A stretch of 64,000 bases of DNA, taken from the NCBI RefSeq assembly GCF_036924595.1, contig NZ_JAZHRV010000001.1, positions 7,157,501 through 7,221,500 of the forward strand. Reading direction: 5' to 3'. Shown one piece after another: positions 58,281 through 64,000 of the stretch. The notes below the pieces were generated by a model, which was not told the DNA's origin, did no database searches, and saw nothing but the letters and a program-made list of their open reading frames with translations. Source of the stretch: Bradyrhizobium algeriense. GTDB lineage: Bacteria; Pseudomonadota; Alphaproteobacteria; Rhizobiales; Xanthobacteraceae. The translations under genes and the position numbers were made by a program. The stretch's first letter is position 1. Each line of letters starts with the position of its first letter.

Positions 58281-59120
58281 TCATTCCGGAAGCCGCTGCC
58301 GTTGCCGATCGGTGAACAGTTTCAGCACGGCCGCGGCGGTTTCCTCGATTGAGCGGCGCGTCACGTCGAGCTGCGCCCAACTGAATTTGGCACTCAGTTT
58401 CCGGGCGTAGGCGACTTCATCGGCCACCGCCTGACGATCGATGTAATCATCATTGGGGGTATCGGCACCCATGCTCAGCAACCGGTTTTGCCGGACCTGG
58501 ATCAACCGCTCCGGCGTCGCATGAAGGCTGACGACCAATGGCTTTTTCAATGTCTCGAGCTGGTGCGGCAGCGGAATGCCCGGCACCAGCGGCACGTTCG
58601 CGGTGCGGACCCCACGGTTGGCAAGATAGATCGAGGTCGGCGTCTTCGACGTGCGGGACACGCCGACCAGAACCACGTCGGCATCTTCCAGACCTTCGAC
58701 GTGTTGGCCGTCGTCATGGATCATGGTGTAGTTCAAGGCATCGATGCGCTTGAAATATTCCGCGTTCAGAACGTGCTGGGCGCCCACCCTCCCCGTCGTC
58801 GCCGCGCCGAGATAGGCCTCGAACAATTGCATCACGGGGCCGATGATCGACAGGCTCGGGATGTTGATGTCTCTGCACTTGGCCTCCAGCCGGCCAACCA
58901 GATCCTTTTCCAAGAGCGTGAAGAGCACGATGCCCGGCGCCTCCTCGATCTCGTCGAGCACGCGGTCGAGCTGCTTCTGGCTGCGCACCAGCGGGTAGAC
59001 ATGTTCGACCGCGGTCACATTAGCGTATTGCGCGGCCACCGCGCGGGCCACCGTGATCAGCGTCTCGCCGGTCGAGTCGGAGACCAGATGAAGATGAAAA
59101 TAATTGCCGGTCGTGGGCAC
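58281..59120 (-). CDS. ppsR: Pyruvate, water/phosphate dikinase regulatory protein (DUF299)
   Basis: This bifunctional kinase/phosphorylase controls pyruvate phosphate dikinase or PEP synthase. The start is GTG 59120 ([20 protein letters not shown]). The P-loop-like segment is [22 protein letters not shown]. The C-terminal [21 protein letters not shown] is conserved. The length is 279 residues. The orthologous gene borders the chromosomal origin in Caulobacter and Rickettsia, which makes the adjacent gap at 59121-59573 notable. Confidence 0.94.
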   Translation of the reverse strand: MPTTGNYFHLHLVSDSTGETLITVARAVAAQYANVTAVEHVYPLVRSQKQLDRVLDEIEEAPGIVLFTLLEKDLVGRLEAKCRDINIPSLSIIGPVMQLFEAYLGAATTGRVGAQHVLNAEYFKRIDALNYTMIHDDGQHVEGLEDADVVLVGVSRTSKTPTSIYLANRGVRTANVPLVPGIPLPHQLETLKKPLVVSLHATPERLIQVRQNRLLSMGADTPNDDYIDRQAVADEVAYARKLSAKFSWAQLDVTRRSIEETAAAVLKLFTDRQRQRLPE

Positions 59121-59573
59121 CAGAACCCCTGTGTATCCTGTGAATCCCTGTGGAGCTTAACCAAGATATTTGGCCCTGGGTCGCCACGTCAGGGATAACC
59201 CGGACATTTCTTCACAGGGCCTCGCGAGAGGACAAGTCCGCCGGCTCATCGCCATGATAGTGGGAAGGTGTGGATTTGTCTCTTCATAAGCTGACCACGA
59301 AACGGCGCAAGCAATTGATGCGCGTGGCGTTATCAGGATGACGCAGTGTCCGGCCGAAATTGGGGAGGACTGTGAACAAGCCTCGCAAACATGCGGGATT
59401 GTTTTGTGTGAGTCATAATCACGGTCACTTAGACTCAAACCTAAGATTCTAAAATTATTAGTTTAGAGAAGCGGTGCTTTGCGGATATGTCTTGCGTCCC
59501 ACGTTGGCAGCGCTTCTTCGCAACGTCGGGGTGATCAGAACGTTCCTGAGACGAGCAAGGCCTGGCGACTGCA
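59121..59573. other. oriC: Candidate chromosomal replication origin (oriC)
   Basis: This 453-bp gap lies between divergent ppsR and hemJ. DnaA-box-like sequences: TTCTTCACA at 59208-59216, TTGTTCACA on the minus strand at 59371-59379, AAATCCACA (minus) at 59269-59277, and a tandem CTGTGTATCCTGTGAATCCC at 59129-59148. Methylation sites GANTC: GAGTC 59410, GACTC 59432, GATTC 59445 and GAATC 59142. An AT-rich run follows (59437-59465). TTAACC at 59157 is a CtrA-type half site. The location next to ppsR and near parS fits alphaproteobacterial origins. The function is inferred. Confidence 0.55.
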
Positions 59574-60020
59574 ATGTACGAGTTGACCATCCTCACGGCG
59601 TATCCCTGGATCATGGCGCTGCATGTGATTGCCGTCATCTCCTGGATGGCCGGCATGCTCTATCTACCGCGGTTGTTCGTCTATCATTGCGAGGCCGAGG
59701 TCGGATCGAAGCAGTCCGAGACCTTCAAGGTGATGGAAAGGCGATTGCTGAAGGCGATCATCAATCCCGCGATGATCATCACCTGGCTGGCCGGGCTCTA
59801 TCTGGCCTGGAGCGGGGATTGGTACATACACGGCTGGTTTCACGCCAAACTGACGCTGGTGCTGGTCCTGTCTGCAGTCCACGGCTTTTTTTCCCGCTGG
59901 GTCAAGGATTTTGCCGCGGACCGGAATACCAGAAGTCAGAAATTCTATCGCATTATCAATGAGGTGCCGACGGTCCTAATGATTTTTATCGTCGTCCTGG
60001 TGGTCGTGAAGCCGTTCTAG
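59574..60020 (+). CDS. hemJ: HemJ-type protoporphyrinogen oxidase (CopD-like membrane protein)
   Basis: This 148-residue integral membrane protein has four hydrophobic helices. The conserved histidine in IMALHVIAVISWMAGMLYLPRLFVYHCE and the segment NPAMIITWLAGLYLAWSG ... WFHAKLTLVLVLSAVHG are typical of HemJ, the penultimate haem enzyme in many alphaproteobacteria. hemE, often its neighbour next to the origin, is not present here. rho follows 258 bp downstream on the same strand. Confidence 0.92.
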   Translation: MYELTILTAYPWIMALHVIAVISWMAGMLYLPRLFVYHCEAEVGSKQSETFKVMERRLLKAIINPAMIITWLAGLYLAWSGDWYIHGWFHAKLTLVLVLSAVHGFFSRWVKDFAADRNTRSQKFYRIINEVPTVLMIFIVVLVVVKPF

Positions 60021-60278
60021 CCTCAGCTTTCGTCGATCCGGCGGTTTCTCCCCTGCTTGCGAAGCGCCGGCCGATTTTCTATATTGTCGAAATCCCACCC
60101 CACGCAGGCGGATGTGGCTGCGTTCCGGTTTCTTCATTGGACCGGCCGCCGCATCAGGTTTGAAGCCTCACCGGCGCTTTCCTTGCTTAGACCTGCGGAC
60201 CTTCCCTTTTTCGTGTCCGCTTTTTCCTTAAGCCACCTCGCACCCCTTCCCTAAAGAACACTCCACAGGACCACCCCA
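60021..60278 (+). promoter_or_regulatory. rho leader and promoter region
   Basis: This 258-bp gap before rho is pyrimidine-rich towards its end (TTCCCTTTTTCGTGTCCGCT, 60200-60219). A C/U-rich leader would suit Rho autoregulation as known in other bacteria. No defined terminator hairpin is seen. Confidence 0.35.
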
Positions 60279-61544
60279 ATGCGGGAAATGAAACTCCAGG
60301 ACCTCAAATCGAAAACGCCGGCCGAGCTCGTCTCGTTCGCGGAAGAGAACGGGGTCGAAAATGCCAGCACCATGCGCAAGCAGGAGCTGATGTTCGCCAT
60401 TCTCAAGCAGCTCGCGATCCAGGAAATCGATATTATCGGCGAAGGCGTCGTTGAGGTTCTCTCCGACGGCTTCGGCTTTCTGCGCTCGCCAGATGCCAAC
60501 TACCTGCCCGGCCCCGACGACATCTACGTCTCGCCGTCGCAGATCCGCCGCTTCGGCCTTCGCACCGGCGACACCATCGAAGGCCACATCCGCAGCCCGA
60601 AAGAAGGCGAACGTTATTTCGCGCTGCTGAAGGTCAACACCCTCAATTTCGAGGATCCGGAAAAGTCCAAGCACAAGGTCAATTTCGACAATCTGACCCC
60701 GCTGTTTCCGGATCAGCGCTTCCGCCTCGAACTCGAAGACCCAACGCGAAAAGACCTTTCGGCAAGGGTGATCGACATCGTCGCGCCGATCGGCAAAGGC
60801 CAGCGCGCTTTGATCGTGGCGCCGCCGCGCACCGGCAAGACGGTGCTGATGCAGAACATCGCGCACTCCATCACCGCCAATCATCCGGAATGCTATCTGA
60901 TCGTTCTGCTGATCGACGAGCGTCCGGAAGAAGTCACGGACATGCAGCGCTCGGTGAAGGGCGAGGTGGTGTCATCCACGTTTGACGAACCCGCCGTGCG
61001 TCACGTCCAGGTCGCCGAGATGGTGATCGAGAAAGCGAAGCGCTTGGTCGAACACGGCCGCGACGTCGTGATTCTCCTAGACTCGATCACGCGTCTCGGT
61101 CGCGCCTACAACACCGTGGTGCCGTCATCCGGCAAGGTGCTGACCGGCGGTGTCGACGCCAACGCGCTGCAACGGCCGAAGCGATTCTTCGGCGCCGCGC
61201 GCAACATCGAGGAGGGCGGTTCGCTCACGATCATCGCGACCGCGCTAGTCGATACCGGCAGCCGCATGGACGAAGTCATCTTCGAAGAATTCAAGGGCAC
61301 CGGTAACTCCGAATTGATCCTCGACCGCAAGGTCTCGGACAAGCGGACCTTCCCGGCGATCGACATCTCGCGCTCCGGCACCCGCAAGGAAGAGCTGATC
61401 ACCGATCCGCAGCTCCTGAAGAAAATGTACGTGCTGCGCCGGATCCTCAATCCGATGGGCACCATGGACGCGATCGACTTCCTGCTCGACAAGCTCCGCA
61501 ACACCAAGAACAACTCTGAGTTCTTCGATTCCATGAACACCTGA
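60279..61544 (+). CDS. rho: Transcription termination factor Rho
   Basis: This hexameric RNA helicase ends untranslated transcripts. It has an N-terminal Rho_N helix domain ([20 protein letters not shown]), an RNA-binding cold-shock-like domain ([34 protein letters not shown]), Walker A ([12 protein letters not shown]), Walker B ([17 protein letters not shown]) and the C-terminal hexamer segment. The 421-residue length is typical for alphaproteobacteria. The start may be the first ATG at 60279 or the second at 60288. A strong intrinsic terminator follows. Confidence 0.98.
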   Translation: MREMKLQDLKSKTPAELVSFAEENGVENASTMRKQELMFAILKQLAIQEIDIIGEGVVEVLSDGFGFLRSPDANYLPGPDDIYVSPSQIRRFGLRTGDTIEGHIRSPKEGERYFALLKVNTLNFEDPEKSKHKVNFDNLTPLFPDQRFRLELEDPTRKDLSARVIDIVAPIGKGQRALIVAPPRTGKTVLMQNIAHSITANHPECYLIVLLIDERPEEVTDMQRSVKGEVVSSTFDEPAVRHVQVAEMVIEKAKRLVEHGRDVVILLDSITRLGRAYNTVVPSSGKVLTGGVDANALQRPKRFFGAARNIEEGGSLTIIATALVDTGSRMDEVIFEEFKGTGNSELILDRKVSDKRTFPAIDISRSGTRKEELITDPQLLKKMYVLRRILNPMGTMDAIDFLLDKLRNTKNNSEFFDSMNT

Positions 61545-61567
61545 TCCGTCAGGCCAGGTTTGGAGGA

Positions 61568-61599
61568 GGGCGCCTCGCGGGAAGCGGAGCGCCCTTTTT
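61568..61599 (+). terminator. Intrinsic terminator of rho
   Basis: GGGCGC (61568-61573) pairs with GCGCCC (61589-61594), followed at once by TTTTT, 24 bp after the rho stop. This is the clearest factor-independent terminator in the window. Confidence 0.85.
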
Positions 61600-61652
61600 C
61601 ATGCTGCGGTCGCCGCTGCGACGCGAATGCTGGATCGGAAAATCGGCGTTAG

Positions 61653-61754
61653 AGCGTTTTCCAGCGAAGTGGAGACCGGTTCGCGTGAAGAAAACGCGTC
61701 AAATCAAAAATCTAGAGCCCCGTTCCGATTCCATCGGAACGGAAAAGGCTCTAG
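61653..61754. repeat. Dispersed repeat copy 2 plus adjoining palindrome
   Basis: Bases 61653-61702 are the inverted copy of 3913-3962 (47 of 50 agree). Eight bases later begins an imperfect palindrome: CTAGAGCC (61712-61719), TTCCGAT (61723-61729), ATCGGAA (61733-61739), GGCTCTAG (61747-61754). The two modules sit together between rho and mnmE. Confidence 0.85.
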
Positions 61755-61937
61755 GAATCGATTAACCATCTAAGCTATTGAATTTTATATTGATCCGGCT
61801 GCCAAGGGAGGGCGCCCCGTCGGATTTTGCAGCATCCTTGCCGCACCTGTCTCGCAATACGCCGGCGGTATGGCCTGCGCGTTCAGGCCCCGAATCGAAT
61901 CGCGTTGCCTTTTCAAAACCTCCCGCACAAATAGGCC
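61755..61937. other. Promoter region of mnmE
   Basis: This is the remainder of the 393-bp gap between rho and mnmE. An AT-rich patch (GCTATTGAATTTTATATTGA at 61775-61794) about 145 bp before the mnmE ATG is the likely core of its promoter. No gene is seen. Confidence 0.4.
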
Positions 61938-63272
61938 ATGCATCCGCGGGATCAGACCATTTTTGCATTGTCGTCGGGCCGGCCACCGAGCGCGATTGCG
62001 TTGGTGCGCGTCTCGGGTTCGCAGGCCGGAAAGATCGTGACGGCACTTGCCGGCAAATTGCCGTCGCCGCGAATGGCCACCCGTGCGCTGCTTGGGAATG
62101 TCGGCCAGCGGCCGATCGACGATGCGGTGGTGTTGTGGTTTCCGGGTCCGGCCAGCGCGACAGGAGAAGACGTCGCGGAATTTCATGTTCATGGCGGACG
62201 CGCGGTGCTGGCGGCTTTGTTCGCGGCGCTGTCCGAATTCGAAGATGTGCGCCCGGCCGAGCCCGGAGAATTTACCCGGCGCGCTTTCGAGAACGGCAAG
62301 CTCGATCTGACGGAAGCCGAAGGTCTCGACGATCTCATCCATGCTGACACCGATCGGCAGCGGCGCCAGGCGCTGCGCCAGTTGAAGGGACTGCTCGGCG
62401 ATAGAGCGCGCGATTGGCGCGCGCGGATCATCGAAGCGTCTGCCTTGATCGAGGCCGGGATTGATTTTTCGGACGAGGGCGACGTGCCGGCGGAATTGAT
62501 CGCGCCGGCGCTCGCGAAGGTCAAAGCGCTGCTGGTCGAGATCGAGGAAGTCCTGGCCGGGCAGGGGCGGAGCGAGCGGCTTCGCGATGGCCTCGTCGTT
62601 GCGATCGCGGGGCCGCCGAATGTTGGCAAGTCGACGCTGATGAATCAGCTTGCGCGCCGTGAGGTCGCGATCGTGTCGCCGCATGCCGGCACCACGCGCG
62701 ATGTCATCGAGGTGCAGCTCGATCTCGACGGCTATCCGGTGACGGTGATCGATACCGCGGGCATTCGTGAGACGGACGATCCAGTCGAGCAGGAGGGCGT
62801 CCGTCGTGCCCGGGCGCGTGCGGCGGATGCTGACCTCGTGCTGTGGCTGGCCGACTCTTTGCAGGCGGCGTTCGATCACGATGGGCCCGCGCCAATATGG
62901 CGAGTGCGAAATAAGATCGATCTCGAAGCAGCTCGGCCATTGGCCGAGGCTGGCGCGCCGGGCCTAAGGAGTTTCGAGATTTCGGCGAGCCGCGGCGACG
63001 GCGTGCCGGAGCTGATCGCGGCATTGGTCGATTTCGCCCAGCGCTACTTTGGCGGCACCGAGGGCGGACTGATCAGCCGAACCCGGCAACGGAAACTCTT
63101 GGAGGAGACGGCGACTTCGCTTCGACGCAGTGTCGCAGTAGTGAGGCAGGGCGAGGAGCTGGCGGCGGAAGAACTTCGATTGGCGGCACGCTCCCTGGGA
63201 AGGCTGCTCGGGCGTGTGGACGTCGAGGACATTCTCGACGTCATCTTCCGCGAGTTCTGTGTAGGTAAGTAA
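61938..63272 (+). CDS. mnmE: tRNA modification GTPase MnmE
   Basis: Together with MnmG this enzyme makes the 5-carboxymethylaminomethyl group of wobble uridine. The N-terminal folate-binding domain starts [20 protein letters not shown]. The inserted G-domain has P-loop [16 protein letters not shown]2/G3 region [16 protein letters not shown] and DTAGIRET, and G4 RNKIDL. The essential C-terminal C-x-G-K is present as FCVGK at the very end. The length is 444 residues. It is followed by two parS sites and mnmG. Confidence 0.98.
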   Translation: MHPRDQTIFALSSGRPPSAIALVRVSGSQAGKIVTALAGKLPSPRMATRALLGNVGQRPIDDAVVLWFPGPASATGEDVAEFHVHGGRAVLAALFAALSEFEDVRPAEPGEFTRRAFENGKLDLTEAEGLDDLIHADTDRQRRQALRQLKGLLGDRARDWRARIIEASALIEAGIDFSDEGDVPAELIAPALAKVKALLVEIEEVLAGQGRSERLRDGLVVAIAGPPNVGKSTLMNQLARREVAIVSPHAGTTRDVIEVQLDLDGYPVTVIDTAGIRETDDPVEQEGVRRARARAADADLVLWLADSLQAAFDHDGPAPIWRVRNKIDLEAARPLAEAGAPGLRSFEISASRGDGVPELIAALVDFAQRYFGGTEGGLISRTRQRKLLEETATSLRRSVAVVRQGEELAAEELRLAARSLGRLLGRVDVEDILDVIFREFCVGK

Positions 63273-63294
63273 TACTTCCTTAACCATGGTGACT

Positions 63295-63310
63295 TGTTTC
63301 ACGTGAAACG
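63295..63310. other. parS: parS centromere site 1
   Basis: TGTTTCACGTGAAACG matches the ParB-binding consensus TGTTTCACGTGAAACA at 15 of 16 positions. It lies 22 bp after the mnmE stop. Confidence 0.85.
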
Positions 63311-63332
63311 TTCGGCCGGCTCCGGGATGTGC

Positions 63333-63348
63333 TGTTTCACGTGAAACA
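63333..63348. other. parS: parS centromere site 2
   Basis: TGTTTCACGTGAAACA is a perfect 16-bp match to the ParB-binding consensus, 38 bp from site 1 (start to start) and 54 bp before the mnmG ATG. ParB spreading from here would mark the origin-proximal region for ParA-driven segregation. Confidence 0.93.
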
Positions 63349-63402
63349 ATCTTGGCAGTTTCTCCCTTCCGCGTTTTTCAACTCCGGGATAGAAGTCGCC
63401 GC

Positions 63403-64000
63403 ATGATTTCCCAAGCAGACACCTTCGACGTCATCGTTATCGGTGGCGGCCACGCCGGCTGCGAGGCCGCGAGTGCAGCTGCGCGGATGGGTGCCAAGAC
63501 CGCACTGGTGACGCACCGCTTTGCGACCGTGGGAGCGATGTCCTGCAATCCCGCCATCGGAGGTCTCGGCAAGGGCCATCTGGTCCGCGAGGTCGATGCT
63601 CTGGATGGTTTGATGGGCCGGGTGGCCGATGCCGGTGGGATCCAGTTTCGGATGTTGAACCGCCGCAAGGGTCCGGCAGTCCGTGGACCGCGGGCTCAGG
63701 CGGACCGCAAGCTTTACGCCACCGCCATGCAGGCCGCGATCCGGGAGACCGCCAATCTCAGCGTGGTCGAAGGCGAGGCGGATGAGTTGATCGTCTCGAA
63801 TGGCCGGGTGACTGGAATTCGCTTGGGCGACGGCCGCGAGTGGAGTGCCGGTGCCGTGGTCATCACCACAGGTACCTTTTTGCGTGGTCTGATCCATCTC
63901 GGCGAAAAGAACTGGCCCGCTGGACGGGTCGGGGAGGCGCCGGCGATGGGGCTCTCGGCGTCCTTCGAGAGGATCGGCTTTACGCTCGGACGATTGAAGA
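63403..64000 (+). CDS. mnmG: tRNA uridine-5-carboxymethylaminomethyl modification enzyme MnmG (5' part)
   Basis: This is the FAD-dependent partner of MnmE. From ATG 63403 ([20 protein letters not shown]) the FAD-binding G-x-G-x-x-G is complete. Typical segments are [23 protein letters not shown] and [21 protein letters not shown]. The frame is open to the window end (199 codons, about a third of the usual 620). In this lineage rsmG, parA and parB normally follow, in keeping with the parS sites just upstream. Confidence 0.97.
   Translation, partial: MISQADTFDVIVIGGGHAGCEAASAAARMGAKTALVTHRFATVGAMSCNPAIGGLGKGHLVREVDALDGLMGRVADAGGIQFRMLNRRKGPAVRGPRAQADRKLYATAMQAAIRETANLSVVEGEADELIVSNGRVTGIRLGDGREWSAGAVVITTGTFLRGLIHLGEKNWPAGRVGEAPAMGLSASFERIGFTLGRLK

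Overview
The window is a high-GC alphaproteobacterial chromosome segment of the Bradyrhizobium/Rhodopseudomonas (Nitrobacteraceae) type. I base this on gene order (dnaK-dnaJ-pmtA, the hisB-hisH-hisA-hisF-hisE-coaA run, hslV/hslU, secB-dnaQ-coaE-maf-ppsR next to hemJ-rho-mnmE-mnmG) and on several dispersed palindromic repeats that I recognise from that lineage. No rRNA, tRNA, insertion sequence, prophage or CRISPR array was found. Layout: 1-4913 holds a truncated DHA2 efflux pump with its membrane-fusion partner, endonuclease III, a DUF2244 protein and an Ada/Ogt-type DNA repair gene. 5018-6483 is gpmA-dapB. 6690-13494 is an accessory block on one strand: an RTX repeat protein, a type I secretion ABC protein, its HlyD adaptor, a LuxR-type regulator and an M23 peptidoglycan peptidase. 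It sits among housekeeping genes (dapB on one side, a DUF1330 gene and pyrF on the other). 14207-19532 carries pyrF, an FMN reductase, pmtA, dnaJ and dnaK with a heat-shock-type promoter. 20127-23898 carries a secreted protein, an exported-looking nicotinamidase, grpE and hrcA. 24053-31918 carries rph, rdgB, hemW, an alpha/beta hydrolase, a lipoprotein of the LpoA/LppC type, rsmI, a YraN protein and gshB. 31944-36634 looks like an accessory insert: a frameshifted SnoaL-like gene, a proline-rich membrane protein, AMP nucleosidase, a Tat-exported metallo-hydrolase and a small membrane protein. It lies in front of comM. 38323-39142 is a gene-free stretch built of repeats, including a strongly structured element of about 400 bp. 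39143-41987 holds a small exported protein and a hybrid sensor kinase. 42109-46822 is coaA plus the his operon, and 47008-51124 is hslV...hslU with three genes in between. 51334-63272 is the origin-type neighbourhood: Smr, mltA, tim44, secB, dnaQ, coaE, maf, ppsR, a 453-bp divergent gap, hemJ, rho, mnmE; mnmG starts at 63403 and runs off the end. The main new observations are at the right end. The gap between ppsR and hemJ (59121-59573) has DnaA-box-like sequences, three GANTC sites within 40 bp and an AT-rich stretch, as expected for an alphaproteobacterial chromosome origin. Two parS palindromes, one matching the 16-bp consensus perfectly, lie between mnmE and mnmG about 4 kb away. Together they suggest that the window ends in the origin/centromere region. 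The RTX/type I secretion/M23 operon is the best candidate for an incompletely described accessory system. The structured repeat at 38425-38835 is the best candidate for an unexplained non-coding element.
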